From DASUPK01 sp046732465 (GTDB lineage Bacteria; Actinomycetota; Thermoleophilia; Solirubrobacterales; 70-9), in contig JBKPND010000034.1 of assembly GCA_046732465.1 (NCBI GenBank), forward strand, positions 38,488-102,487: a stretch of 64,000 nt of DNA, read 5' to 3'. This document shows, piece after piece, positions 54,608-63,636 of the stretch. Made by a program: the position numbers and the translations under genes. The notes beneath the pieces are model-generated. The model worked only from the letters and a program-made list of their open reading frames with translations. It was not told the origin of the DNA and made no database searches. How positions within the stretch are numbered: the first letter of the stretch is position 1; the number at the start of each line of letters is the position of its first letter.

Positions 54608-54627
54608 GACTGGCTGCCCAGCCAGTC
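54608..54627. promoter_or_regulatory. Perfect 9-2-9 palindrome in the ALDH/PucR divergent region
   Basis: GACTGGCTG-CC-CAGCCAGTC: perfect 9-bp inverted repeat with 2-nt spacer. It lies 45 bp upstream of the aldehyde-dehydrogenase ATG and about 105 bp from the PucR start, where a dimeric regulator could act. Confidence 0.55.
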
Positions 54628-54628
54628 G

Positions 54629-54655
54629 GTGCGCACGGCAAGTGCCGATGCGCAC
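54629..54655. promoter_or_regulatory. Second long palindrome in the ALDH/PucR divergent region
   Basis: GTGCGCACGGCA-AG-TGCCG(A)TGCGCAC: a 12-bp stem with one bulged A, starting 2 bp after the first palindrome. Either a second operator or a structured leader of the aldehyde-dehydrogenase message. Confidence 0.5.
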
Positions 54656-54731
54656 TCTCGACCCTATGGAGTAAGCGCCGAGCGCGATTTTCGACAGAGG
54701 GCCAAAGACCTGGCGAGCGCCTCCGCCTAGC

Positions 54732-55916
54732 GTGTTCGATCGGATGACCATGCGCGAGCTGAGCACCCGCATGATCGAGGCCGTTCTCGACGGCGAGGGC
54801 CTGCAGGGGGTCGCGGAGCTGGCGGCCGCCGAGGCGGGTGGCCCGGTGGCGATCATCCTGCCGCCCCGCGGGCTCGCGGCCCGAGCGCCCGGCGGCGGGG
54901 AGCTGAACGGCCTGGCCGAATACGCCAAGGCGCGCGTTGCCGACACCCAGGCCACCGCGCCGGATCCGATCGCACTGGAGCGTTCGGTCGAGGCGGGGGG
55001 ACGGGTCGTCGGCGTGGTCCTGTTGCTCGATCAGGCCTCCGAGAACGGGGAGGAGCCGCCGGTCCTCGTCGACCAAGAGGAGGTGCTGCGGGCGGCGGCG
55101 CTGGCCGCCCTCGCAGAGGTGGCGGTGGCCGACGCCCGCGAGGAGGCGGAGCGCAAGATGCGCGGCGGACTGATCGAGGAGCTCCGCTCGCACGAGGTGA
55201 ATACGGCGGAGGCGACCAGCAAGGCGGCCCGGCTCGGGTGCGACCTGGCCCGCGGCGCGATCGCGCTCGTCGCCGAGATCGAATCGGCCTCGCCGAGCCA
55301 CGCGAGCGCGCTGGTCGAGGGGGAGTACGAGGGCTCGCTCGCCGAGCTGGCCGAGGGCCGCCTCTACGCGATCCTGCCCGCCCGCGGCGGCGACGACGCT
55401 CCCGAGACCACGCTGCGGGCGGCGGGCCGGATCGCCGGCCGGCTGCGGAAGCACGGCATGGCCGCCGTCTCCTCCTTCTATCCCGACCCGGGCGAGCTCC
55501 ACCGCGCCATCAGGGAGGCGGAGCTGGTCCTCGACGTGATCACCCGCGAGCCCGAGATCGCCGAGGCGCTCGAGGAGGGGATCGCTGCGAGCGGCGTCTA
55601 CCGGCTGCTCTTCCGGGCCCTGATCTCGGACCCCGAAGAGGTGCGGAGCTTCTACCGCGACACCGTGGAGCCGCTGGTCGGCTACGACACCCAGTACCGC
55701 TCCGACCTGCTCGGCACGCTCGAGGAGTACCTGGCGAGCGACTGCAACATGAACGCGACCGCGCGAGCGATCTTCGCCCACCGTCACACGGTGGCCTACC
55801 GGCTCGACCGCGTGAAGGAGCTGACCGGGCTCGACCCGCAGATCTCCGAGGACCGCGAGCGCCTCGGCCTCGGCATCAAGGCATACCGGATCCTGGCCCC
55901 CGCGCTGCCGCGTTAG
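54732..55916 (+). CDS. PucR/CdaR-family transcriptional regulator
   Basis: A 394-residue regulator. The N-terminal region is a GAF-like/sensing domain (VAELAAAEAGGPVAIILPP ... LERSVEAGGRVVGVVLLLD), the middle a GGDEF-like folded PucR core, and the C-terminal ~60 residues the PucR helix-turn-helix: LGTLEEYLASDCNMNATARA then IFAHRHTVAYRLDRVKEL. These regulators activate or repress purine, sugar-acid or amine catabolism. The divergent aldehyde dehydrogenase is the likely target. GTG 54732 is used; ATG 54744 or 54750 are alternatives. Confidence 0.85.
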   Translation: MFDRMTMRELSTRMIEAVLDGEGLQGVAELAAAEAGGPVAIILPPRGLAARAPGGGELNGLAEYAKARVADTQATAPDPIALERSVEAGGRVVGVVLLLDQASENGEEPPVLVDQEEVLRAAALAALAEVAVADAREEAERKMRGGLIEELRSHEVNTAEATSKAARLGCDLARGAIALVAEIESASPSHASALVEGEYEGSLAELAEGRLYAILPARGGDDAPETTLRAAGRIAGRLRKHGMAAVSSFYPDPGELHRAIREAELVLDVITREPEIAEALEEGIAASGVYRLLFRALISDPEEVRSFYRDTVEPLVGYDTQYRSDLLGTLEEYLASDCNMNATARAIFAHRHTVAYRLDRVKELTGLDPQISEDRERLGLGIKAYRILAPALPR

Positions 55917-55946
55917 GCAATCCCGGGGCGGGTATAGGCGCGTATC

Positions 55947-57356
55947 GTGAGTGAGCGGGTGGGACGCGTGCGGACTGCAGCGGTGACGGTGATGGCGGCG
56001 ACGCTCGTCGCGGGCGTCGGCTGCGGCTCCGGCAGCGCGAAATCCGGGACGACGAGCGCCGCCTCCCCCTCCGGCCAGGCGACCGTCGCCAAGAAGAAGG
56101 GGAAGAAGAAGCGGGGCGCGGCGAACTGGCCCACCTACCACGCCGACCTGGCTCGCACCGCGGTGGACCGCAGCTCGCCGCCGCTTCGGGGGCTGCGGCG
56201 GATCTGGTCCACCCAGCTCGACGGGCAGGTCTATGCCGAGCCGCTCGCGGTGGGCAACCGCGTCTACGCGGCGACCGAGAACAACACCGTCTACGCGCTC
56301 AACGCGCGGAACGGCAAGGTGGCCTGGAAGCGGCACCTCGGCACCCCCGTGGACGCCTCGACCCTTCCCTGCGGAAACATCATGCCGGTCACCGGGATCA
56401 CCGGGACCCCAGCGATCTCCGGCGACACGCTCTACACCGTCGCCTTCCTGAGCGGCTATCGCCACGTCCTCTTCGGCCTCCGCCTGCGCGGCGGGAAGGT
56501 CCAGATGCGCCGGGCCGTCGACGCTCCGGGCTCCGATCCACGCGTGCACCAGGAGCGCTCCGCGCTCTCCGTCTCGCATGGACGGGTCTACGTCGAGTAC
56601 GGCGGACTGACGGGGGACTGCGGTCCCTACAAGGGCCGGGTGGTCTCGGTCCGCGCGAAGGGCAAACCCCGCACCAAGGTCTTCACGGTCGGGGTGGGCC
56701 GCGAGGGCGGGATCTGGGCGCCCTCCGGCGCGGGCATCGATCGCAGGGGCAACGTCTTCGTCGCCACCGGGAACGGCGACAACCCCTCGTCATTCGACTT
56801 CGGCAACACGGTGCTGCGGCTCACCCCCAAGCTCAAGCAGACGAGCTTCTGGCGCCCGGCCAATGCGGCGGAGCTCAACCAGAACGACACGGACCTTGGC
56901 TCGGTCGGACCCGCGCTGCTCGGCGGCGGCCGCCTGTTCGCGATCGGCAAGGAGGGGGTGGGGGTGATCCTCTCGGCGGCGAACCTCGGCGGAATCGGCG
57001 GCCAGCTGTTCCAGGGGGACGTCTGCAGCGGCGCCTTCGGGGGCACCGCCTACCGGGCGCCCCTCGTGTTCGTCCCCTGCACCGACGGGCTGGTGGCACT
57101 GCGGGTCAGCGGCAACTCGTTCTCCACTGCGTGGAGGAGCACGTCCTTCAACGCCGGGCCGCCGATCATGGCGGGGGGAGCCGTCTGGTCGATCGACACC
57201 GGCTCGGGCACGCTGACCGGGTTCGCGCCCGACAGCGGGCGGATTCTCGCCACGGAGAGCCTCGGCCCGGTGACTCACTTCGCGACGCCATCGGCCGGGG
57301 GCGGCCGCCTCTTCGCCCCGGCGAACGATCAGGTGATCGGCTTCGCCGGCGTCTGA
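55947..57356 (+). CDS. PQQ-like beta-propeller lipoprotein
   Basis: A 469-residue exported protein starting at a GTG (MSERVGRVRTAAVTVM...). The lipobox LVAGVGC places lipidation at Cys26, followed by a Ser/Gly-rich linker and a Lys-rich stretch (KKKGKKKR). The rest has repeats of the PQQ-dehydrogenase-like eight-bladed propeller, e.g. VYALNARNGKVAWKRHLG, VGNRVYAATENN and GVVWSIDTGSGTLTGFAPDSG-type strands (GGAVWSIDTGSGTLTGF). It may be non-catalytic, as in BamB-like relatives, or bind PQQ. It is convergent with the first of three sugar-dehydrogenase paralogues, which also belong to the PQQ propeller class. Confidence 0.85.
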   Translation: MSERVGRVRTAAVTVMAATLVAGVGCGSGSAKSGTTSAASPSGQATVAKKKGKKKRGAANWPTYHADLARTAVDRSSPPLRGLRRIWSTQLDGQVYAEPLAVGNRVYAATENNTVYALNARNGKVAWKRHLGTPVDASTLPCGNIMPVTGITGTPAISGDTLYTVAFLSGYRHVLFGLRLRGGKVQMRRAVDAPGSDPRVHQERSALSVSHGRVYVEYGGLTGDCGPYKGRVVSVRAKGKPRTKVFTVGVGREGGIWAPSGAGIDRRGNVFVATGNGDNPSSFDFGNTVLRLTPKLKQTSFWRPANAAELNQNDTDLGSVGPALLGGGRLFAIGKEGVGVILSAANLGGIGGQLFQGDVCSGAFGGTAYRAPLVFVPCTDGLVALRVSGNSFSTAWRSTSFNAGPPIMAGGAVWSIDTGSGTLTGFAPDSGRILATESLGPVTHFATPSAGGGRLFAPANDQVIGFAGV

Positions 57357-57362
57357 GTCCGG

Positions 57363-58589
57363 CTAGATCTCCTTGCGGAAGGGCACGAGCCGGTAGACCG
57401 AGCCCTTGCTGCCCCGCTCGAGGCCGCGCTCGGTGAGCACGTAGATCTGGCCGGCGTTGTCGATGCCGAGCGAGGAGAGGTAGCGGATGTTGAAACGGAA
57501 GGTGCGCTGCTTGCCGGGGCGCCGCCCGGGCCGCGGCCGGAAGCCGTAGAGCCTGCCGGTGCAGTAGTCGGCGAACATGTAGTCGCCGACGATCTCCCGG
57601 CCGCGGATCCGCGCCAGGCGCGGGTCGCGGACGACGTAGCCGCCCGTCACCGCGCACTTGGGATGGTGCGGATACGCGAGGGCGGGCAGGACCGTGGCCC
57701 GGCGCGGGATCCCGCCCCTGAAGGCGGCGCCACCCTCGAAGGCCGGCCAGCCGAAGTTCGCGCCGCGCGACTTGGCGATCGGCAGGTAATCGATCTCCTC
57801 GTAGCGGTTGTCACCCACGTCGCCGATCGCGATCGTCATGGTCGGCCGGTCGAAGGAGAAGCGCCGCGGATTCCGCAGCCCGTACGCCCAGATCTCGTCC
57901 CGGCCGGGTCGCCCGACGAACGGGTTGTCCGGCGGAATCGTGTACGGCTTGCCATCGCTCGACGTCGGATCGATCCGGAGCAGCTTGCCCAAGAGCAGGT
58001 CCAGGTTCTGAGCGTTCCCGGCCGGGTCGCCTGCCGGCCCACCGTCGCCCGTCCCCATGTAGAGGTAGCCATCCGGGCCGAAGAGGATCGAGCCCCCGTG
58101 GTGGGCCTCGGTCGGCTCCGGGATGCTCAGGATGGGGCGGCGTGAGTTCGGGTCGGCTACCCGCGGGTCGTCCGCGCTCCGGCGGAACTCGTCGACCTGC
58201 AGGTTGTCCTGGCGGTCGTTGTAGGAGACGTAGAAGAGGCCCGTACGCTCGTAGTCGGGTGGGAAGGCGATCGCGGCCATGCCGGGGTCGCCGCCAGGCC
58301 CGTTGTGCTTGACCAGCTGGTGGACGTCGAGGAACGGCCGGACCAGCAGATGGTCGTTCGCGATGATCCGCACCGCGCCCCGCTTCTGGACCACGTAGAG
58401 CTGGGAGTTCTGACCGGGCGGCTGGGCCAGATACACGGGCTCGCGCATGCGCGCGATCCTGTCCAGCGTGACGAACTTGGGGCCGAGGGTCCGCCCCTCT
58501 TGGACGGCGATGCCGACGATCGCCGCCCCGATCGCGACGAGGGCAGCGACGAAGGTCTCGATTCGGCGACGGCTCAGTGAGATCCGCAT
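57363..58589 (-). CDS. PQQ-dependent sugar (glucose/sorbosone) dehydrogenase-like protein, copy 1
   Basis: A 408-residue exported six-bladed propeller of the soluble glucose-dehydrogenase/YliI family. An N-terminal hydrophobic segment at ~residues 10-28 exports or anchors it. The catalytic-His motif HHGGSILFGPDGYLYMGTGD (near residue 162) contains the His that in Acinetobacter GDH abstracts the substrate proton. Later Ca/PQQ-site segments include YGLRNPRRFSFDRPT and IGDVGDNRYEEIDYLPIA. It is the last gene of a minus-strand series of three related proteins, 61 bp after copy 2. The sugar specificity is unknown. Confidence 0.87.
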   Translation of the reverse strand: MRISLSRRRIETFVAALVAIGAAIVGIAVQEGRTLGPKFVTLDRIARMREPVYLAQPPGQNSQLYVVQKRGAVRIIANDHLLVRPFLDVHQLVKHNGPGGDPGMAAIAFPPDYERTGLFYVSYNDRQDNLQVDEFRRSADDPRVADPNSRRPILSIPEPTEAHHGGSILFGPDGYLYMGTGDGGPAGDPAGNAQNLDLLLGKLLRIDPTSSDGKPYTIPPDNPFVGRPGRDEIWAYGLRNPRRFSFDRPTMTIAIGDVGDNRYEEIDYLPIAKSRGANFGWPAFEGGAAFRGGIPRRATVLPALAYPHHPKCAVTGGYVVRDPRLARIRGREIVGDYMFADYCTGRLYGFRPRPGRRPGKQRTFRFNIRYLSSLGIDNAGQIYVLTERGLERGSKGSVYRLVPFRKEI

Positions 58590-58650
58590 GACAGGGGCCT
58601 GCGCGAGGCGTGGCCCAGGTTATTAGCGGCTCACGCCGCCACAGCCGCGG

Positions 58651-59745
58651 TCAGCGCCGGCGGACGAAGCGGTAGACGGGCCCGTCGAGCGAGGTGGCGA
58701 AGAGCTTGCCGGCGGCCGTCTCGCCGAACGAGCTCAGGTCGCGAACCCGCAGGCCGGTCCCGCGGTCCTTGCGCGCGCCGCCGAGGCGTGGAATCAGCGA
58801 GCGGATCTTGCCGGTGCAGAAGTCCCCGTAGACGTAGCGGCGGAAGAGCGAGCCGAGCCGCGAGTCGCTGACGACGTAGCCGCCGATCAGCGCGCACTTC
58901 GCGCCCGCCAGGCTGTAGACCTTGATCGGCTTCACCGTTCCGCTCGGGGTCGGCGGATGGGCTCCGGCGAAGGGCGCGAAGCCCTCGAAGTCGTTCCAGC
59001 CGAAGTTGGCTCCTGCGGCGGCCGCGAAGGGCAGGTAGTCGATCTCCTCGAAGCGGTCCTGTCCCACGTCACCGATGACGATGCGGGGCTGCCCGGGATC
59101 GCTGACCAGATCGAAGGAGAACCGGAAGGGATTGCGCAGGCCGATCGAGTAGACCCGCACGGCTCCGGACGCGGGGTCGATCTGCAGCAGCTTGCCGAGC
59201 CGGGAGTTCGGGTTCTGGGCGTTGTCGGGCCGGTCGCCCGAGCCGCCGCCGTCCCCAGTGCCCGCGTAGAGCAGCCCATCCGGGCCGAACTGAAGCTGTC
59301 CACCGTTGTGATTCGACTGGCCGGGGTGGGGCACGGTCACGATCGGCCGCAGCGTGGTGGGGGAGGCGTGGCGGCCGTCGGGATCGGCGCGCAACTCGGC
59401 GATCACCAGGTCACCGGCGCCGTTGGTGAAGTAGACGTAGAGCAGTCTCGAGGTCGCGTAGTTCGGCGCGAAGGCGACGGAGAGCAGCCCACGTTCGCCG
59501 CCGGTCGAGACGCTCCCGGCGATGCTGGTGAAGGTGGGGCGCTTGCGCCCGTTCGCCAGTCGGATCCGACCGCCGCGCTCGACGACGACGACACCGGGAA
59601 TGCCCGGGGCGGAGGTCACATAGGTCGGGCTCTGGAAGCGGCCGATCCGCTTCAGCTTGACCTTCGACTTCGCTTCGGCTGAGGCGGCGCCCAGGAGGAG
59701 TGCCCCAAGGGCCGCGATCGCGATTGGGATTGCGAGGCGCCTCAC
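58651..59745 (-). CDS. PQQ-dependent sugar dehydrogenase-like protein, copy 2
   Basis: A 364-residue paralogue of its neighbours. The signal peptide MRRLAIPIAIAALGALLLGA ends ASAEAKS, giving a secreted rather than lipid-anchored protein. The catalytic-His motif is HNGGQLQFGPDGLLYAGTGD, the Arg/Asn motif is GLRNPFRFSFDLVSDPG, and the conserved VIGDVGQDRFEEIDYLPF follows. Its start overlaps the stop of copy 3 by 4 bp, so they are co-translated. The gene is shorter than copy 1 mostly at the N-terminus. Confidence 0.87.
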   Translation of the reverse strand: MRRLAIPIAIAALGALLLGAASAEAKSKVKLKRIGRFQSPTYVTSAPGIPGVVVVERGGRIRLANGRKRPTFTSIAGSVSTGGERGLLSVAFAPNYATSRLLYVYFTNGAGDLVIAELRADPDGRHASPTTLRPIVTVPHPGQSNHNGGQLQFGPDGLLYAGTGDGGGSGDRPDNAQNPNSRLGKLLQIDPASGAVRVYSIGLRNPFRFSFDLVSDPGQPRIVIGDVGQDRFEEIDYLPFAAAAGANFGWNDFEGFAPFAGAHPPTPSGTVKPIKVYSLAGAKCALIGGYVVSDSRLGSLFRRYVYGDFCTGKIRSLIPRLGGARKDRGTGLRVRDLSSFGETAAGKLFATSLDGPVYRFVRRR

Positions 59746-60917
59746 TGGACCAGACGGTAGACGGGGCCGTCGAGCGACACGGCGTAGATGTGGCCGGCGT
59801 TGTCCTGCCCGAACGAGGACAGGCTCGGGACCTCCAGGTCCTCCGAGCGATCATCTCGCCCCTCCAGCGTCGCAGGCTTGAAGCTGCGCAGCTCGCCGGC
59901 GCAGAAGTCGCCGTAGACGTAGCGGCCGTAGAGCGCCGGGAGCCCACGGTCACGGACAACGTAGCCGCCGGTGACCGAGCAGCCCTCGTCGCGGCCATAG
60001 GTGAGGATCGGCGGCACCTCGTTGGGCGCGGTCTGGTCCTCGTTGAGCCGGTTGGTGCCCTCGAAGGCCGACCAGCCGAAGTTGTTGCCGCAGGCGCGCT
60101 CCGCTGGGACATAGTCGACCTCCTCCTGGGTGTTCTGCCCGACGTCGGCGATCAGGAGGGAGCCCGTCCCGCGGTCGAAGCTGAACCGCCACGGATTCCG
60201 GAGGCCGTAGTTGCAGATCTCGGGTCGCGCGCCCCCTCCGAGCGGGCCGGGCGAGGTGACCGTGTAGGGACGCCCATCACTGGGCCGTGGGTCGATCCTG
60301 AGGATCTTGCCGAGCAGTGAGCCCGTGTCCTGGCCGTTTCGCTCGGGATCGTCGGCGATCCCTCCGTCCCCCGTACCGATGTAGAGCTGACGGTCCGGGC
60401 CGAAGAGGAGAAGGCCGCCATTGTGGTTCGAGGCGAAGTCCTCCATGTGCAGGATCTCTCGCTCGCTGTCGCGCTCGAACGAGCCATCGCCGGCGACCGT
60501 GTATTCGACGACGTGCTGATCCTCGTCATTGCCGGTGTAGTACGCGTAGGCCACGCGGGAGCTCTGGAAGTCCGGCGGGAATGCGACAGAGAGAAGGCCC
60601 TGCTCCTCGCCGTCCGCGGTCACCTGATCGGTGATGTCGAGCGCCGGGGAGGAGACCGGCTCGCCACCCCTGACGATCCGAACAGTGCCCTCCCGCTCGA
60701 CCACGTAGAGGTCCTCGCCTCCCGGCGGCTGAGTGATGTAGACGGGCTGGTCGAAATCCCCGACCTTCCCCAGTCTCACCGGCCCGTTCGCCTGCGGCTG
60801 CTGAGCGTCGCTCGCAGCGGTGTCGGCCGAGTCCGATCCGCCCCCGCATCCGGCGATCAGGGCGGCCTGCGCCGCCAGGGCGATCGCTGCGGACCAGCGG
60901 CGTCGCGACGTTCTCAT
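59742..60917 (-). CDS. PQQ-dependent sugar dehydrogenase-like lipoprotein, copy 3
   Basis: A 391-residue paralogue, first of the minus-strand series. It is a lipoprotein: MRTSRRRWSAAIALAAQAAL then the lipobox LIAGC with Cys24, followed by a Gly/Ser/Asp-rich linker. The catalytic-His motif is HNGGLLLFGPDRQLYIGTGD, then YGLRNPWRFSFDRGTG and IADVGQNTQEEVDYVPAE. Cys residues in the C-terminal half may form a disulphide. The three copies differ in export route (TM/anchor, free secreted, lipidated), which suggests division of labour on a shared pathway. Confidence 0.87.
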   Translation of the reverse strand: MRTSRRRWSAAIALAAQAALIAGCGGGSDSADTAASDAQQPQANGPVRLGKVGDFDQPVYITQPPGGEDLYVVEREGTVRIVRGGEPVSSPALDITDQVTADGEEQGLLSVAFPPDFQSSRVAYAYYTGNDEDQHVVEYTVAGDGSFERDSEREILHMEDFASNHNGGLLLFGPDRQLYIGTGDGGIADDPERNGQDTGSLLGKILRIDPRPSDGRPYTVTSPGPLGGGARPEICNYGLRNPWRFSFDRGTGSLLIADVGQNTQEEVDYVPAERACGNNFGWSAFEGTNRLNEDQTAPNEVPPILTYGRDEGCSVTGGYVVRDRGLPALYGRYVYGDFCAGELRSFKPATLEGRDDRSEDLEVPSLSSFGQDNAGHIYAVSLDGPVYRLVQ

Positions 60918-60966
60918 CCAGCGGATGAAACACGCAGGCCGAGCGCTCGGTGCGCCTCGCCCGCCG

Positions 60967-61764
60967 CTACTGCCCGTTGACCTCCGCCTTCTGCTGCTGG
61001 TTGCCCGCCTGGCCGATGATGTCGCCGGGCTTGATCGGCACGACCTGACCGGCGTTGTTCACCCTCGTCTGCGGCGGAGCGCTCGAGATCCGGACCACGA
61101 ACTCGCCCTCCGGCACGGACCCGTCCGCAGTGACCGCCTTGGCCTTGCCCTGCAGGCCCGCGGCGACGCGGTAGTGGACCGTGTAGGTGCCGGCCTGAAC
61201 CGGCGTCACGTTCCAGACCATCGCGCGGGTGTCGTTCGCAGCCAGTGAGCCGAAGCTGAAGGTGTCGGTCTGGGCGGCCTGGGCCCCGGCCGACGCGGTC
61301 TCCCCGGCGAGCTTCGGGAAGCCCTCCTCGAGGATCCAGACCGGCCGGAAGGGAATCGCGAGTCCCTCCTGCTCGGAGCGGACCGAGAAGGAGCCCTGCG
61401 CCGTCGGGAGCTCTTGACTCGCTGTGCTGGTGGTCGTTCCCGTGGTCGAGGAGCCCGAAGCGCTCGTGCTGGCGTTGGAGGTGGTGAAGATCGTGATCGC
61501 CAGGTCGGGGATCTCCTTGTCCCCGCTGTTCGCGACCGTCAGGGTCAGGTTCGTGTTCTGCGCCAGCTTCTGCTTGCTGGGGAAGTTCGCGTTCACTATC
61601 TGAACCGGGAAGTCACCCTCCGGCTCGTTGGCGTCCTGTCGCTCGCCGCCGCACGATGCCATCCCCACGGCCATCACCACCGCCGCAAGTCCGATCCCGA
61701 CGCGCTTACGGGCCCTCACCGCAAGGGCTGTCGAGGCGCTCTCCTCCAAGGGCGCGGGCAACAT
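60967..61764 (-). CDS. Putative lipoprotein with Ig-like/CARDB-type domain
   Basis: About 265 residues from ATG 61764. GTG 61719 would give a tidier signal peptide (Cys at about residue 23), and 61800 would be the longest frame. The lipobox is VGMASC. The mature protein has a beta-rich domain (IVNANFPSKQKLAQNTNLTLTVANSGDKEI, a CARDB-like start; quoted in part as NTNLTLTVANSG) with a Ser/Thr-rich insert, and a second segment TPVQAGTYTVHYRVAAGLQG. No family can be named. It lies upstream of the sugar-dehydrogenase series on the same strand, 49 bp from copy 3. Confidence 0.7.
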   Translation of the reverse strand: MLPAPLEESASTALAVRARKRVGIGLAAVVMAVGMASCGGERQDANEPEGDFPVQIVNANFPSKQKLAQNTNLTLTVANSGDKEIPDLAITIFTTSNASTSASGSSTTGTTTSTASQELPTAQGSFSVRSEQEGLAIPFRPVWILEEGFPKLAGETASAGAQAAQTDTFSFGSLAANDTRAMVWNVTPVQAGTYTVHYRVAAGLQGKAKAVTADGSVPEGEFVVRISSAPPQTRVNNAGQVVPIKPGDIIGQAGNQQQKAEVNGQ

Positions 61765-61957
61765 AGCACGCACCCTACTCACGCCTAACGGCCTCCGCAT
61801 CAGTCATATCCGGGCATTATTCGAGGGCGCTGCGGACGCAGCGACCCGTTTATTGACGGTGAGTTGCGCGACGGTTGTGGGTGGCGAATGGCTCCTCCAT
61901 CACATAATCTTCCCGTGAGGGGCCGCGCCCCCAGTGGGGAGGGGTCCTGAGGAGAGC

Positions 61958-62764
61958 ATGGTCAGATCCGTAGCCGACAGGGCGTTCCTCCCGGCCAAGT
62001 CGCTGTTCGAGCAGGTCGGGGACATGATGATCCTGACCGCCAAGACGATCGTCTCGGCGATCCGTCCTCCGTATCCGTACGGCGGCGAGTTCATCGGGCA
62101 GTTCCTCTTCGCCCTCCAGCTCTGCTGGTTCCCGATGATGATCTCGACCCTCGCCTTCGGCTTCGGCGCGCCAGGTCTTCAGGCGGCCAACTTCCTGAGT
62201 TTGTTCGGCGCGCTCGACCGCCTCGGCGGGTTCTTCGTCCTCGCCTCGATCCGCGAGTTCGCCCCCTTCGTGACCGCGGTGGTCGTGGCCGGCGTGGCGG
62301 GCACCGCGATCACGGCGGATCTCGGCGCCCGGAAGATCCGCGAGGAGCTCGACGCGCTCCAGGTGCTCGGCGTGGACCCGATCAAGAACCTGGTCGTGCC
62401 GCGCTTCCTGGCGCTGATGCTGATCACCGGCCTGATGGACATCTACGCGCTGATCTTCGGCATCGTCGGCGGCATCGGCGCGGAGCTGCTCTACAACGAG
62501 CCGTTAGGCGGGTTCTTCGCCACCCTCTTCAACAACGCCTCGGTCACGGACCTCTGGGGGTCGGTCCTGAAAACGACCTTATTCGGGGCGATCATCGCGA
62601 TCGTCTGCTCCTACAAGGGGATGACTGCGTCCGGAGGCGCCGAGGGGGTGGGCCGAGCCGTCAATGAGGCTGTGGTGATCGCCTTCATGGGCGTGTTCGC
62701 GTTCAACTACGTCTTCACGCAGACCCTGCTCGCGACGCACCCCGAGCTGCAGGTGATCAAGTAA
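61958..62764 (+). CDS. yrbEA: YrbE/MlaE-type permease A of an mce operon
   Basis: A 268-residue MlaE/YrbE permease, the transmembrane subunit of a Mce lipid-uptake ABC system. It contains about five TM helices and the MlaE signature region with a charged loop (GARKIREELDALQVLGVDPI) that contacts the ATPase. ATG 61958 has GAGGAGA 7 nt upstream; a start at 61934 is less likely. The following gene starts inside the stop codon (TAATG), and an ATPase gene follows, so this is the head of an mce operon. The Mce substrate-binding proteins are expected beyond the window. Confidence 0.92.
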   Translation: MVRSVADRAFLPAKSLFEQVGDMMILTAKTIVSAIRPPYPYGGEFIGQFLFALQLCWFPMMISTLAFGFGAPGLQAANFLSLFGALDRLGGFFVLASIREFAPFVTAVVVAGVAGTAITADLGARKIREELDALQVLGVDPIKNLVVPRFLALMLITGLMDIYALIFGIVGGIGAELLYNEPLGGFFATLFNNASVTDLWGSVLKTTLFGAIIAIVCSYKGMTASGGAEGVGRAVNEAVVIAFMGVFAFNYVFTQTLLATHPELQVIK

Positions 62765-63564
62765 TGGGCGCAGGCTGGCTGGCGGTCCCGCGGGGCTGGC
62801 TCAACTCGATCGGCGAGATCTTCGGCTTCTGCGCCCGCGTCGCCGGCCTGGTCTACACCGGCCGGGTCTTCCGGTTCTTCGGCGAGGCCCTGCGCCAGAC
62901 CGGCATCCTGATACTCGGCTCGACGATCGTGATCTGGGGCCTGGTCTTCATCCTCGGCCTGCAGTGCGGGATCGAGGGCGCCTACTTCAATCGCTCGGTC
63001 GGTGCCCCGGCGTACGCCGGCGTGTTCGCCGCCTGGTGTGACCTGCGCGAGGTGATCCCCTACGCCTTCGGTTACATGCTCGCCGCCAAGGTCGGCACCG
63101 GGATCGTCGCCGAGCTCGGCGCCATGCGGATCTCCGACGAGATCGACGCCCTCGAGGTGATGGGCGTGCCGCCCGTGACCTTCCTGGCCGCCACCCGGCT
63201 GCTCGCCGCCTGGATCGCGTTCCCCTTCATGTACCTGGCCGCCGTCGGCATCGGCTACTTCGCGAGCTGGCTGGCCGTCGTCGAGCAGATCGGGGACGTC
63301 TCCTCCGGCGGCTACTTCCTGATCTTCTGGATGTTCCAGAACCCGCCCGACCTCTTATTCAGCTTGATCAAGGGCATGGTGATGGCCACGTGCATCGTGC
63401 TGGTCGGCTGCTACTACGGCTACACGGCCGGGGGCGGGCCGGTGGGAGTGGGCACGGCGACGGCCAAGTCGATGGTGCTCAACATCGTGCTCGTCCACAT
63501 CATCGGGATGATGGGAACCCTGGTCTTCTGGGGCGCGAACCCGAGGGCCCCGATCGGGGGCTGA
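62764..63564 (+). CDS. yrbEB: YrbE/MlaE-type permease B of an mce operon
   Basis: A 266-residue second YrbE permease. It has the same signature loop with ELGAMRISDEIDALEVMGVPP and five TM helices. It forms the heterodimeric channel partner of the upstream gene and shares its TAATG junction. The C-terminus ends FWGANPRAPIGG. The next start, of the ATPase, lies 72 bp downstream. Confidence 0.92.
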   Translation: MGAGWLAVPRGWLNSIGEIFGFCARVAGLVYTGRVFRFFGEALRQTGILILGSTIVIWGLVFILGLQCGIEGAYFNRSVGAPAYAGVFAAWCDLREVIPYAFGYMLAAKVGTGIVAELGAMRISDEIDALEVMGVPPVTFLAATRLLAAWIAFPFMYLAAVGIGYFASWLAVVEQIGDVSSGGYFLIFWMFQNPPDLLFSLIKGMVMATCIVLVGCYYGYTAGGGPVGVGTATAKSMVLNIVLVHIIGMMGTLVFWGANPRAPIGG

Positions 63565-63636
63565 GCGGCGACCGGCGCTGGCGGCCATCGCCCCTGCCTA
63601 CACTCAGGTCAGGACACGTGCAAGGAGGAGTGAGAG

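Noticed and set aside
61800..61958. TTGACG near 61853 as a -35 for the mce operon
   Set aside because: No convincing -10 at a normal distance; CATAAT at 61903 lacks a matching -35. Not enough to call a promoter.
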